From the NCBI GenBank assembly GCA_947455995.1, contig CANGQA010000010.1:1-50576 (forward strand): a stretch of DNA of 50,576 nt, given 5' to 3'. The position numbers and the translations under genes were made by a program. The notes beneath the pieces were generated by a model, which was given only the letters and a program-made list of their open reading frames with translations, was not told where the DNA came from and did no database searches. Positions 42,668 to 50,576 of this stretch are shown piece by piece. This DNA is from Hyphomicrobiales bacterium (GTDB lineage: Bacteria; Pseudomonadota; Alphaproteobacteria; Rhizobiales; Beijerinckiaceae). Every line of letters begins with the position of its first letter. Within the stretch, counting starts at the first letter, position 1.

Positions 42668-43954
42668 ATGCCTTTATCACTGTCGCATTTATCACTGTCT
42701 CCTTTATCACTTGCGCCCTCATCCCTAGGCCAGCACGCTTATGACCGCCTGATGGAGTTGCGCGGATTCAGCGATCATCCCGATCATCTGACAAGGCTGT
42801 TTCTGTCCCCTGCCCACAGGCAAGCAGCAGATGCGGTCAGCCGAATGATGATGGCGGCCGGGTGCGACACGGTGGACATTGATGCCTTGGGCACTGTGGT
42901 TGGCCGCTACCACGGCGAAGGCACCGATGCACCCGCTTTGCTGATCGGCTCGCACATCGACACGGTCAAAGATGCCGGATCCTATGACGGCACTTTGGGT
43001 GTGGTGGCGGGTATCGCAGTGGTTGAAGCCTTGAAGCAGGCAGGCCGCCGCCTGCCTTTTGCGATTGAAATTCTGGCATTCGGGGATGAAGAGAATGTTC
43101 GCTTTCCCAGCAATCTCTCATCCTCGCGCGCCCTGGCAGGCACATTTGATCCGGCGACGCTGAACGGGGTCGACGAGGACGGGATTTCTTTCCGCCAGGC
43201 CTTGCTGGATTTTGGCGGCAAGCCCGAAGCCATCGGCGCAATTGCACGCGATGCATCCAAAGTCATCGGCTATCTGGAAGTGCATATCGAACAAGGGCCG
43301 GTGCTACAGCACGAAAACCTTCCTGTCGGGATCGTCACCGCGATCAACGGCGCCTCGCGCCGCCGCGTGATTGTGTCGGGGCAGGCAGGCCATGCGGGAA
43401 CCGTGCCGATGACCTTGCGACAGGACGCCCTGACAGCGGCCAGCGAAATGGTGCTGGCGGTGGAACGGTTGGGAGCCAAAGCGCCTTTGACAGTTGCAAC
43501 CGTTGGCCGACTGGCTGTATCGCCCAATGCCGTGAATGTCATTCCCGGCGGAGTGCAGTTTACCCTTGATATGCGCGGCCCGGATGATAGCGAGCGCATT
43601 GCGATGGTTCAGGCGATTGAAACTGAACTCAGGGCCATTGCTGCACGCCGCAAGGTAGCCCTCGACATCGCACCGTTTTACGATGCTCCGGCTTGCCCCT
43701 GCTCGCCCTCCTTGCAAGCCGCCCTTACCGAGGCCGTTGCCCGCCATCAGATCAAGCCGCTGCATCTGCCCTCCGGGGCGGGGCATGATGCCATAGCCAT
43801 GGCAGCCTTGTGCCCCATCGGCATGCTGTTCGTGCGCTGCACCGATGGCATCAGCCACAATCCGGCAGAATTTTCCAGCCAGGACGATATCAATCAGGCG
43901 ATCCGGATTCTTCTGGATGCAGTTGAGCATCTGGCCCTCAAGCACGGCTCATAA
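42668..43954 (+). CDS. M20-family amidohydrolase (allantoate amidohydrolase / N-carbamoyl-amino-acid hydrolase)
   Basis: This 428-residue metallopeptidase-fold amidase has IGSHIDTVKDAGSYDGTLGVV (metal-binding H and D), AFGDEENVRFPSNL (catalytic E and metal E), EVHIEQGPVLQ and the late SGAGHDAIAMAALCPIGMLFVRCTDGISHNPAE. These define the hydantoinase/carbamoylase and AllC group, which hydrolyse allantoate, ureidoglycine or N-carbamoyl amino acids. Which substrate applies cannot be read. The N-terminus is odd: codons 3-17 are three near-identical repeats (LSLSH, LSLSP, LSLAP), in place of the usual short start. The gene follows copA by 7 bp. Confidence 0.88.
   Translation: MPLSLSHLSLSPLSLAPSSLGQHAYDRLMELRGFSDHPDHLTRLFLSPAHRQAADAVSRMMMAAGCDTVDIDALGTVVGRYHGEGTDAPALLIGSHIDTVKDAGSYDGTLGVVAGIAVVEALKQAGRRLPFAIEILAFGDEENVRFPSNLSSSRALAGTFDPATLNGVDEDGISFRQALLDFGGKPEAIGAIARDASKVIGYLEVHIEQGPVLQHENLPVGIVTAINGASRRRVIVSGQAGHAGTVPMTLRQDALTAASEMVLAVERLGAKAPLTVATVGRLAVSPNAVNVIPGGVQFTLDMRGPDDSERIAMVQAIETELRAIAARRKVALDIAPFYDAPACPCSPSLQAALTEAVARHQIKPLHLPSGAGHDAIAMAALCPIGMLFVRCTDGISHNPAEFSSQDDINQAIRILLDAVEHLALKHGS
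42673..42717 (+). repeat. three 15-nt tandem repeats at the 5' end of the M20 hydrolase gene
   Basis: Units at 42673-42687, 42688-42702 and 42703-42717 all begin TTTATCACT. The first two share 12 consecutive bases (TTTATCACTGTC); the third diverges after nine. Being 15 nt long, each unit adds five codons without shifting the frame, so unit number could vary by slippage. Confidence 0.85.
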
Positions 43955-43985
43955 AAAAGCCGACACCCTCACTGGCATCGGCTTT
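43953..43985 (-). terminator. Terminator between convergent M20 hydrolase and UxaA-like genes
   Basis: On the minus strand, AAAGCCGA-N14-TCGGCTTT is followed by further Ts (the As at 43953-43958). It is therefore a plausible Rho-independent terminator for the UxaA-like gene, and overlaps the stop of the opposite gene. Confidence 0.7.
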
Positions 43986-44008
43986 GATCTCGCAAAGGAC
44001 GGCGGCGA

Positions 44009-45541
44009 TTACATCGTTGCGCCGACGGTCCATGGCACGAATTCGGCATCGCCGTAACCGAGCTGTTCGGATTTGGACTGTTCGCCGGAGGCAACGCGCA
44101 GCAGCACATCGAAAATCTCTTTGCCTTTGTCCTCGACGCTGACACCGTCAACAATATCGCCGCAGTTGATGTCCATATCATCGATCATCTTGCGGTAGAT
44201 TTCGGAATTGGTTGCCAATTTCACCGAAGGTGTCGGCTTGCAGCCATAGGCTGAACCGCGTCCCGTGGTAAAAGCCAGAATATTGGCCCCACCTGCGACC
44301 TGTCCTGTTGCAGCGACCGGATCATAACCGGGTGTATCCATATAGACAAAGCCCTTGGCCGTGACCTGTTCGGCGTAATGATAGACACCGGTCATGGTTT
44401 TGGTGCCGCCTTTGGCGGTTGCACCAAGCGATTTTTCCAAAATGGTGGTCAAGCCGCCCGCTTTATTGCCCGGTGACGGATTGTTGTTCATCTCCATCTT
44501 GTTGCGGGCGGTGTAATCCTCCCACCAATGGATCATATCAACCAGCTTTTTGCCGATTTCCGGCGTAGCCGCCCGGCGGGTCAGCAAATGTTCCGCTCCA
44601 TAAACTTCGGGAGTTTCGGACAGGATCGCCGTGCCGCCATGCTGGACCAGCAAATCGACTGCTGCACCCAAAGCAGGATTGGCGGTAATGCCGGAATAGC
44701 CATCCGAGCCACCGCATTGCAAAGCCAACATCAATTCGGATGCAGGCACCGTCTGGCGGCGCGCCGCATTGGCGATCGGCAGCATGGTCTTGATGGCTTC
44801 CACGCCGGCCTCGACCGTTTTTTTGGTGCCGCCAACCTCCTGAATGGTCATGGTGCGGAACATATCGCTTTCGGTAATGCCATAGGCGTCCTTCCAGCGC
44901 GAAATCTGGAAGCCTTCGCAGCCCAGACCGACCATGACAACGCCCGCCATATTGGGGTTACAGGCATAGCCCCATTGGGTACGCTTGAGAATTTCATAGC
45001 CCTCGCCCTTGATATCGAGCGCGCAACCGCCGCCATGCACCAGTGGAATCACGCCATCAATATGGGGGTAATCATTGAGGATACCGGAGCGCTCGATCTC
45101 CTGCGCCATGAAGCGCGCGGCCGAAGCCGAGCAGTTTACCGAAGTCAGGATCGCAATATAATTGCGGGTACCGACCTTGCCATTGGCGCGACGAAAGCCC
45201 TCGAATGTGGCCTGTTGGTCAATCGGCAGAATATCTTCCTGACGGGCATCTTCGGAGTAACGGTAATCTCGGGCAAAATCGCGCATCCCGACATTGTGCT
45301 CGTGCAACCATGAACCGGGCGGGACGGGTTTGGTGGTGAAGCCGATGATCTGGCCGAATTTGATAACCGGCTCGCCTTCGGCCAGTCCGGTCAGCGACAT
45401 TTTATGACCGCGGGGAATCCGGTCGATCGCTGTGACGCCGTTGACCACGACGCCCTTGTCTACAGTATCGACGGCAGCCACAACATTATCGGAAGGCGAA
45501 AGCAAGATCGTACGTGGCGTTTGCGCCGCAGAACCATTCAT
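44009..45541 (-). CDS. UxaA/GarD-family sugar-acid dehydratase (altronate/galactarate type)
   Basis: This 510-residue hydro-lyase has an N-terminal SAF domain (about 14-85; LLSPSDNVVAAVDTVDKG, PRGHKMSLTGLAEGEPVIKFGQ) and the long UxaA catalytic part with VGTRNYIAILTSVNCSASAA, the HGGGCAL cluster, LGCEGFQ, CGGSDGYSGITANPA and GRGSAYGCKPTPSVKLATNS. Enzymes of this family dehydrate altronate, galactarate or other aldonates to 2-keto-3-deoxy acids. The size fits altronate (about 495) and galactarate (about 520) dehydratases equally. A divergent gene encodes an FAH/AraD1-type protein, so the pair probably serves sugar-acid oxidation. The ATG is at 45541. Confidence 0.85.
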   Translation of the reverse strand: MNGSAAQTPRTILLSPSDNVVAAVDTVDKGVVVNGVTAIDRIPRGHKMSLTGLAEGEPVIKFGQIIGFTTKPVPPGSWLHEHNVGMRDFARDYRYSEDARQEDILPIDQQATFEGFRRANGKVGTRNYIAILTSVNCSASAARFMAQEIERSGILNDYPHIDGVIPLVHGGGCALDIKGEGYEILKRTQWGYACNPNMAGVVMVGLGCEGFQISRWKDAYGITESDMFRTMTIQEVGGTKKTVEAGVEAIKTMLPIANAARRQTVPASELMLALQCGGSDGYSGITANPALGAAVDLLVQHGGTAILSETPEVYGAEHLLTRRAATPEIGKKLVDMIHWWEDYTARNKMEMNNNPSPGNKAGGLTTILEKSLGATAKGGTKTMTGVYHYAEQVTAKGFVYMDTPGYDPVAATGQVAGGANILAFTTGRGSAYGCKPTPSVKLATNSEIYRKMIDDMDINCGDIVDGVSVEDKGKEIFDVLLRVASGEQSKSEQLGYGDAEFVPWTVGATM

Positions 45542-45793
45542 CAGACGTAACCTCGTTTCAACATGTTAGTATTCATTGCAGTTACAACACCACGACAGAC
45601 TGACAATTTCAACCTCTGACTGCGGATTTTTGATACTTTACAGACCGATAGAGGCCATGCGCTCAGTGCAGATCAAATCTGAAGGGCCAGCAGCAAACGC
45701 TTTTTTGCCAGTTTCATCTTGCCCGATTGCCAAAAGCCCGACACTGTAGGCCCATCACACGCAGCAATAAAAGCAATACGGGATCAGAAACGC
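45542..45793. promoter_or_regulatory. divergent control region of the sugar-acid genes
   Basis: About 250 bp between the UxaA-like and FAH-like genes, lower in G+C near 45560-45650. No regulator gene is adjacent and I see no clear dyad operator. Confidence 0.4.
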
Positions 45794-46972
45794 ATGACCA
45801 AATTACTGTTGACGCCGGAACAGACCCTGCCACATGACGGCACCACAGGTGCCCTTGCCGGACGCGTCTGGCGGCCCGAAGTGGACGGCCCTTCGGTCGT
45901 CGCGATCCGCGCAGAGGGTGTCTATGACATCTCCTCACATTTCCCGACCATGCACGACCTGTGCGAACAGGAAGACCCTGCCGCTGCCATGCGCGCCGTC
46001 AAGGGGGATCGTATCTGCGATCTGGCGGCTCTGCTGGCCAATACGCCCGAGGATGACCGCGACCCGCATCAACCATGGTTGCTCGCCCCGATCGATCTGC
46101 AGGCTGTCAAAGCGGCAGGCGTTACCTTTGCCATCTCCATGCTGGAACGGGTGATCGAGGAAAAAGCCCGCGGAAATGCCGCAGCGGCGGCTGAAATCCG
46201 GAAAGAGATCGTTGCTCTGGTCGGTGATGATCTCTCCAAACTCAAGCCCGGCTCGCCCGAGGCCATGCGCCTCAAGGAGGTGCTGATCAAGCAAGGCGCG
46301 TGGAGCCAGTATCTGGAAGTCGGCATCGGGCCGGACGCAGAAATTTTTACCAAATCACCGAGCATGTCGGCTGTCGGTACCGGTTTCGATGCTGGACTGC
46401 ATCCGATGTCGAACTGGAACAATCCTGAACCGGAAGTGGTGCTGGTGGTGTCTTCGGACGGGCGCATCGTCGGTGGCACGCTCGGCAATGATGTGAATTT
46501 GCGTGATGTCGAAGGCCGTTCGGCTTTGCTGCTTGGCAAAGCAAAAGACAACAATGCCTCGGCCTCGATCGGTCCATTCATCCGCTTCTTTGATACCAGT
46601 TTTACGCTCGACCAGATGCGCCACTGCGTATTATCGCTTATTGTGGAAGGCACCGATGGCTATGTGCTCAAAGGCTCCTCGCGTCTGGACCAGATCAGCC
46701 GCGACTATACCGACCTGACAGCGCAAATGCTCAACCGCAACCATCAATACCCCGATGGCGCCGTCTTGTTCACGGGCACCCTGTTTGCGCCGATAGACGA
46801 CCGCGATCATCCGGGAGAGGGGTTCACCCATAAAATGGGGGATGTGGTGACCATTGCAACACCGGAACTCGGTGCGTTGGTCAATCGCATGAAACGCTCG
46901 AACGACTGTGCACCATGGACCTTTGGCACCGCACAGCTGATGCGCAATCTCGCCAAACGCAAACTGATCTGA
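45794..46972 (+). CDS. Fumarylacetoacetate hydrolase-family dehydratase, AraD1-like
   Basis: This 392-residue FAH-family protein belongs by length and wording to the AraD1 group rather than the roughly 280-residue FAH hydrolases. Seen: LEVGIGPDAEIFTKSPSMSAVG, the acidic metal-site NNPEPEVVLVV, GGTLGNDVNLRDVEGRSALLLGKAKDNNAS and HKMGDVVTIATPELGALVN. Characterised AraD1-type enzymes dehydrate 2-keto-3-deoxy-pentonates to 2-oxoglutarate semialdehyde. That would follow the UxaA-type dehydratase encoded divergently. I use the ATG at 45794; the frame is open from 45719 but the extension has no homology. Gene-level function is inferred from family and neighbour. Confidence 0.82.
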   Translation: MTKLLLTPEQTLPHDGTTGALAGRVWRPEVDGPSVVAIRAEGVYDISSHFPTMHDLCEQEDPAAAMRAVKGDRICDLAALLANTPEDDRDPHQPWLLAPIDLQAVKAAGVTFAISMLERVIEEKARGNAAAAAEIRKEIVALVGDDLSKLKPGSPEAMRLKEVLIKQGAWSQYLEVGIGPDAEIFTKSPSMSAVGTGFDAGLHPMSNWNNPEPEVVLVVSSDGRIVGGTLGNDVNLRDVEGRSALLLGKAKDNNASASIGPFIRFFDTSFTLDQMRHCVLSLIVEGTDGYVLKGSSRLDQISRDYTDLTAQMLNRNHQYPDGAVLFTGTLFAPIDDRDHPGEGFTHKMGDVVTIATPELGALVNRMKRSNDCAPWTFGTAQLMRNLAKRKLI

Positions 46973-47002
46973 CGAGAACGGGAATAAGTCGAGGGGGCAG
47001 CA

Positions 47003-47626
47003 ATGGATTTCGACATTTGGCTGGCTTTTGCTGCCGCCTCGACCGTTCTGGTGCTGATCCCCGGCCCGACTGTTTTGCTGGTCGTGTCCTATGCGCTCGG
47101 GCAAGGCTGGAGGGCCGCTTTGCCAACCGCCGCCGGAGTCGCACTGGGCGATTTTACGGCCATGAGCTTTTCGATGCTGGGTCTGGGCGCGCTGTTACAA
47201 ACATCTGCAACGCTCTATATCGGCCTCAAATGGCTCGGCGCGGCCTATCTGGTCTGGCTCGGAATCGGCCTATGGCGGGCGGGTGGCCGTTTCGAGGTTG
47301 CCCCGAGAAAAGCAGAAACGCGGTGGACAACCATGGTGCTGCACGCCTGGATCGTGACGGCTCTCAACCCGAAAAGCCTGACCTTCTTCATTGCCTTTTT
47401 GCCGCAATTCATGGACCAGCAGGGGGATTTCTGGCTGCAAATGCTGGTACTTGAAAGCACATTTCTGCTGATAGCCTTTGCCAATGCGCTGTTTTATGCG
47501 CTGACCGCAAGCCGTGCCAGACATATGATGGGCTCGCCACGTGCCATCCGCTGGTTCAACCGATCGGGCGCCGTCTTGCTGGTCGGCGCAGGGCTTGCCG
47601 CAGCCACCTTGCCTCAACGCGGATAA
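47003..47626 (+). CDS. LysE/RhtB-family amino-acid exporter
   Basis: This 207-residue inner-membrane protein has six hydrophobic segments and the LysE/RhtB hallmarks: IPGPTVLLVVSYALGQGWRAALPTAAGVALGD near the N-terminus and TALNPKSLTFFIAFLPQF in the middle. Such exporters move lysine, arginine, homoserine or threonine out of the cell. GAGGGGG lies six bases before the ATG. It follows the AraD1-like gene by 30 bp and stands next to genes for probable lysine/pipecolate breakdown, so lysine export is a natural guess but not shown by the sequence. Confidence 0.9.
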   Translation: MDFDIWLAFAAASTVLVLIPGPTVLLVVSYALGQGWRAALPTAAGVALGDFTAMSFSMLGLGALLQTSATLYIGLKWLGAAYLVWLGIGLWRAGGRFEVAPRKAETRWTTMVLHAWIVTALNPKSLTFFIAFLPQFMDQQGDFWLQMLVLESTFLLIAFANALFYALTASRARHMMGSPRAIRWFNRSGAVLLVGAGLAAATLPQRG

Positions 47627-47655
47627 ATTGCGCTGCCTCCTCACATAGGGAGTGC

Positions 47656-48888
47656 TCAGATAATACACTTTTCCAGCACCGGCTGCTGTTTGGCGATGCG
47701 GCCGAAACCGAGATCGGACAGATCCAGCGTGCGATAATGACCGTGAATGACCCATTCCGACAAAGCGCGGCCGACAGCAGGGCTTTGCTGCAGGCCATGA
47801 CCAGAGAAGCCATTGGCCAACAACAGATTGTCGGTCTGCTCGACCGGTCCCAGAATCGCATTGTGATCGAAGAGATTCATATCATAGGGACCGGCCCAGG
47901 CCCGCCCCGGTCTGATTTCCTCGAAAGCCGGAATCCGGTGGGCAAGCAGGGGCCAGAGCCGATCCTCGAACAGATGTGGATCAACGCTGAAATCATTCTC
48001 GGCCATCGCCGGATCGGCCTCACCCTCGCATGGCGCGATACTGCCGATAAACATCTGGCCGGACGCATCCGCTTTGCCCTCGGGCCGACACCATGCGCCG
48101 CTCGGGTCGATCAACAAAGGCACACCGGTCAGGGCTTGTTTGCAGTGGAATGTGTAGACAAACCGTTTCTTGGGCACGACAGGAATATCAACCCCTGCGA
48201 GGGCCGCGACCTTCTGCCCATTGGCACCTGCCGCGTTCACCAGAGTTCCGCAGGCGATTTTGTGGCCTGATTTCAAGGTAACGCCACCGATCATCCGCCC
48301 CTGCCGTGTGACATCAACCACTTCATCGGTGACATAAGTCACACCGAGGGCGCGCGCTTTGCGGCGAAAAGCCTGCATCAACGCCCATCCGTCAAACCAG
48401 CCCTCGCCCGTGCGGCCCCATGAACCACAAGCCAGATCCTGCACATTCAACCACGGAAATTGCGTGGCCAGCCCCGCCCGATCAAACAGTGCGATATCGG
48501 CGCCCTCGCGGGTCTGGATGGTATGATTGTCGCGCAAGGTCACAGCACCGGGATCATCAGGCCCGGAACCGCTCGCCAGATAGAGATAGCCGCCCTCATG
48601 GAGGTCAATGATCGGCACCTCGCCATCAACCATCAGATGCTCGCCCAAATTCCGCAGAAAGGTGATTCCATACAACGAAATGCGGATATTCACGGCGGTC
48701 GAGAATTGCTGGCGGATCGAGGCGGCAGACAAAGCCGATGCCGCTTTGGCATAAGTCGGGTCTTTTTCGACCACTACAATTCGTCCCGTAAAAGCCGGAT
48801 CCTGCGCAAGATAATACGCGATTGACGAACCGATCGCGGCACCGCCGACGATCACCACATCGGCTGAAACAGGCACGGCATCCGACAT
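47656..48888 (-). CDS. FAD-dependent oxidoreductase, FOXRED1/pipecolate-oxidase-like
   Basis: This 410-residue DAO-family flavoenzyme has the FAD motif VVIVGGAAIGSSIAYYLA near residue 10, then SALSAASIRQQFSTAVNI, a substrate-side WFDGWALMQAFRRKA segment and GFSGHGLQQSPAVGRALSEW at the C-terminus. It resembles FOXRED1-type and L-pipecolate-oxidase-type amine dehydrogenases. It diverges from an ALDH7 gene that would oxidise the piperideine-6-carboxylate product, a pairing also known as amaA/amaB in Pseudomonas. Glycine- or sarcosine-oxidase-like substrates are alternatives. It converges on the LysE-type gene with a 29-bp gap. Confidence 0.82.
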   Translation of the reverse strand: MSDAVPVSADVVIVGGAAIGSSIAYYLAQDPAFTGRIVVVEKDPTYAKAASALSAASIRQQFSTAVNIRISLYGITFLRNLGEHLMVDGEVPIIDLHEGGYLYLASGSGPDDPGAVTLRDNHTIQTREGADIALFDRAGLATQFPWLNVQDLACGSWGRTGEGWFDGWALMQAFRRKARALGVTYVTDEVVDVTRQGRMIGGVTLKSGHKIACGTLVNAAGANGQKVAALAGVDIPVVPKKRFVYTFHCKQALTGVPLLIDPSGAWCRPEGKADASGQMFIGSIAPCEGEADPAMAENDFSVDPHLFEDRLWPLLAHRIPAFEEIRPGRAWAGPYDMNLFDHNAILGPVEQTDNLLLANGFSGHGLQQSPAVGRALSEWVIHGHYRTLDLSDLGFGRIAKQQPVLEKCII

Positions 48889-49023
48889 TTTTATTCCTTC
48901 AAAAGCTGAAACTTTGTGCGAAAAATCTTATTCTAAGCTAAAGGAGAGAAAACCTATTTGCCAGCCCCGACAAAATAGCGTTTTGATGGATATAACCGAG
49001 ATACACCGATAAAGGCTGATTGA

Positions 49024-50568
49024 ATGTCCATGTCCCCCCGCGATGAAGCCCTTGCCATCCTGAAACGCCTTGGCGTGTCCCCAAACCATTTCAGCGAGAC
49101 TGAAATCGGTCTCCCCTCTGTGATCCCCGCCCGCTCACCCATTGATGGCAACACCATCGTCCATGTCAAAGCCACCTCGCTGGCCGATACTCGATTGCAA
49201 CTGGGCAAAGCCGAAGCCGCCTTCAAAATCTGGCGTAAAGTCCCGGCTCCGCGCCGTGGTGAATTTGTGCGCCTGCTCGGCGAGGAATTACGGGCCTGCA
49301 AGGCCGATCTGGGCCGTCTGGTCACGCTGGAAGCCGGGAAAATTACGTCCGAGGGCTTGGGCGAAGTGCAGGAAATGATCGACATTTGTGATTATGCGGT
49401 CGGCCTGTCGCGTCAATTGTTCGGCCTGACGATTGCCACTGAACGTCCCGACCATCGGATGATGGAAACTTGGCATCCACTCGGCATTTGCGGGGTGGTT
49501 TCCGCCTTCAACTTTCCGGTCGCTGTCTGGTCGTGGAACGCCGCTCTGGCGCTGGTTTGTGGCAATGCCGTGGTCTGGAAGCCTTCGGAAAAAACCCTGC
49601 TGACAGCTTTGGCTACGCAAGCGATTGTCGAACGGGCCGCAGCCAAATTCGGTGGCCTGCCCGAGGGGATTGCCAGCGTGCTGGTCGGCGGCCGGGATAT
49701 CGGCGAGGCATTGGTCGATGATCACCGCGTGGCGCTGGTATCGGCCACCGGCTCGACTGCGATGGGACGGCAGGTTGCCCCCAAACTTGCGGCCCGCTTT
49801 GCCCGCGCCATTTTGGAGCTTGGCGGCAACAATGCCGCCATTGTCGCCCCGTCTGCGGATCTCGATCTGGCCTTGCGCGGCATTGCCTTTGCAGCGATCG
49901 GCACGGCAGGACAACGCTGCACCACCTTGCGACGGCTTTTTGTGCATGCGAGCATTTATGACCAGCTTTTGCCGAAACTGCGCAAGGTCTATGGTTCGGT
50001 GCAGATCGGCGATCCACGCCGTGACGGCGTGCTGGTCGGCCCGCTGATCGACCAACAGGCTTTCGACATGATGGAGCAAGCCTTGGCCGAGGCCAAAGAG
50101 GCGGGAGCCATGGTCACAGGTGGCGGCCGCATGCCAGTAGATTCCTGCGAGGCTGGCTATTATGCCGCCCCCGCGCTTGTCGAAATGCCTTCGCATAGCG
50201 GCCCTGTGCTGCGCGAAACATTTGCACCGATCCTGTATGTGATCCGCTATTCAACCTTCGAGGAGGCGGTAGCGATGCAAAATGGCGTTGGCGCTGGGCT
50301 GTCTTCGTCCCTGTTTACACTCGACATGCGCGAAGCAGAACGCTTTATTGCTGCCGACGGCTCCGATTGTGGCATTGCCAACGTCAATATTGGCCCCTCC
50401 GGCGCCGAGATTGGCGGAGCATTTGGCGGCGAAAAGGAAACAGGAGGTGGCCGCGAGGCTGGATCTGACGCCTGGAAAGCCTATATGCGTCGGGCGACCA
50501 ATACGATCAATTACGGCACCAGCCTGCCTCTGGCACAAGGTGTAAGCTTTGATATTGATGCAGGATAA
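49024..50568 (+). CDS. amaB: ALDH7-family aldehyde dehydrogenase (L-aminoadipate-semialdehyde / piperideine-6-carboxylate dehydrogenase)
   Basis: This 514-residue NAD-dependent dehydrogenase has the ALDH7 (antiquitin) end signature NIGPSGAEIGGAFGGEK, then GGGREAGSDAWKAYMRR and a TINYG-x-x-LPLAQGV tail. Other family features seen are HPLGICGVVSAFNFPVAVW, VWKPSEKTLLTALA, the catalytic glutamate in LELGGNNAA and the cysteine in GTAGQRCTTLRRLF. It would oxidise alpha-aminoadipate semialdehyde, formed from lysine or pipecolate, to aminoadipate. The flavoenzyme gene diverges from it across a 135-bp promoter region, supporting that pathway. Start codons at 49024 and 49030 are both possible. The stop lies 8 bp from the window end. 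Confidence 0.92.
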   Translation: MSMSPRDEALAILKRLGVSPNHFSETEIGLPSVIPARSPIDGNTIVHVKATSLADTRLQLGKAEAAFKIWRKVPAPRRGEFVRLLGEELRACKADLGRLVTLEAGKITSEGLGEVQEMIDICDYAVGLSRQLFGLTIATERPDHRMMETWHPLGICGVVSAFNFPVAVWSWNAALALVCGNAVVWKPSEKTLLTALATQAIVERAAAKFGGLPEGIASVLVGGRDIGEALVDDHRVALVSATGSTAMGRQVAPKLAARFARAILELGGNNAAIVAPSADLDLALRGIAFAAIGTAGQRCTTLRRLFVHASIYDQLLPKLRKVYGSVQIGDPRRDGVLVGPLIDQQAFDMMEQALAEAKEAGAMVTGGGRMPVDSCEAGYYAAPALVEMPSHSGPVLRETFAPILYVIRYSTFEEAVAMQNGVGAGLSSSLFTLDMREAERFIAADGSDCGIANVNIGPSGAEIGGAFGGEKETGGGREAGSDAWKAYMRRATNTINYGTSLPLAQGVSFDIDAG

Positions 50569-50576
50569 GGGGAATA

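Noticed and set aside
1-50576. Search by eye for CRISPR arrays, tRNA, rRNA, insertion sequences, prophage or defence genes
   Set aside because: No regularly spaced repeats, no cloverleaf with a conserved T-loop, no transposase or integrase frame. All large gaps were read and nothing of this kind was seen.

Overview
The window is about 50.6 kb of chromosomal DNA from an alphaproteobacterium, most likely order Hyphomicrobiales (Rhizobiales), not placed to genus. The evidence is an alphaproteobacterial-type HisRS, a HisZ/HisG pair of the kind known from the Bradyrhizobium side of the order, an SbmA/BacA-plus-ATPase transporter of the BclA/YddA type, and a small-RNA candidate carrying the 10-mer of the alpha-r8/mmgR ('suhB') family. 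Coding density is high. There is no prophage, insertion sequence, CRISPR array, rRNA or tRNA that I can see. The clearest base-composition outlier is the very AT-rich DNA around luxR.

Layout. 1-2032: the end of a sugar-type ABC permease and two beta-hydroxyacid dehydrogenases, the first threonate-dehydrogenase-like. 2138-6314 (minus): a two-gene RND efflux pump without an outer-membrane factor. 6608-8194: a complete LuxR/LuxI quorum-sensing pair, divergent from the pump, with a candidate lux box before luxI. 8288-12113: a protocatechuate-branch unit (pcaB and a fused pcaD-pcaC gene, 'pcaL') with a divergent IclR regulator and candidate operators. 12197-19230: ferrochelatase, an unknown exported protein, kdsD-galU for envelope sugars, and a lytic transglycosylase. 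17812-24002 (minus): gltB-gltD glutamate synthase with a long untranslated leader. 24581-29382: threonine aldolase, an IMPase-type histidinol-phosphatase, the mmgR-like sRNA, N-formylglutamate amidohydrolase, and a membrane protein with an adenylate-cyclase-associated type N-terminal domain and a C-terminal TPR.

29669-40296: beta-alanine:pyruvate transaminase, hisS, an Old Yellow Enzyme, a small ORF, the BclA-like transporter, a META-domain exported protein, hisG-hisZ, and a hydroxypyruvate/2-oxotetronate isomerase. 40444-43954: a CopA copper ATPase and an M20 carbamoylase/allantoate amidohydrolase whose 5' end carries three 15-nt tandem repeats. 44009-50568: a divergent sugar-acid pair (UxaA-type dehydratase and FAH/AraD1-type dehydratase), then a LysE exporter, a FOXRED1/pipecolate-oxidase-like flavoenzyme and an ALDH7 (aminoadipate semialdehyde) dehydrogenase, which together suggest lysine/pipecolate catabolism.

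No single novel defence or mobile system is evident. The most interesting items are the quorum-sensing/efflux module with its AT-rich regulatory DNA, the sRNA candidate between hisN and the FGase gene, the hisS/hisZ/hisG arrangement with an extended HisG, the BclA-like transporter with a small upstream ORF, the pca operators, and the repeat-bearing M20 hydrolase.
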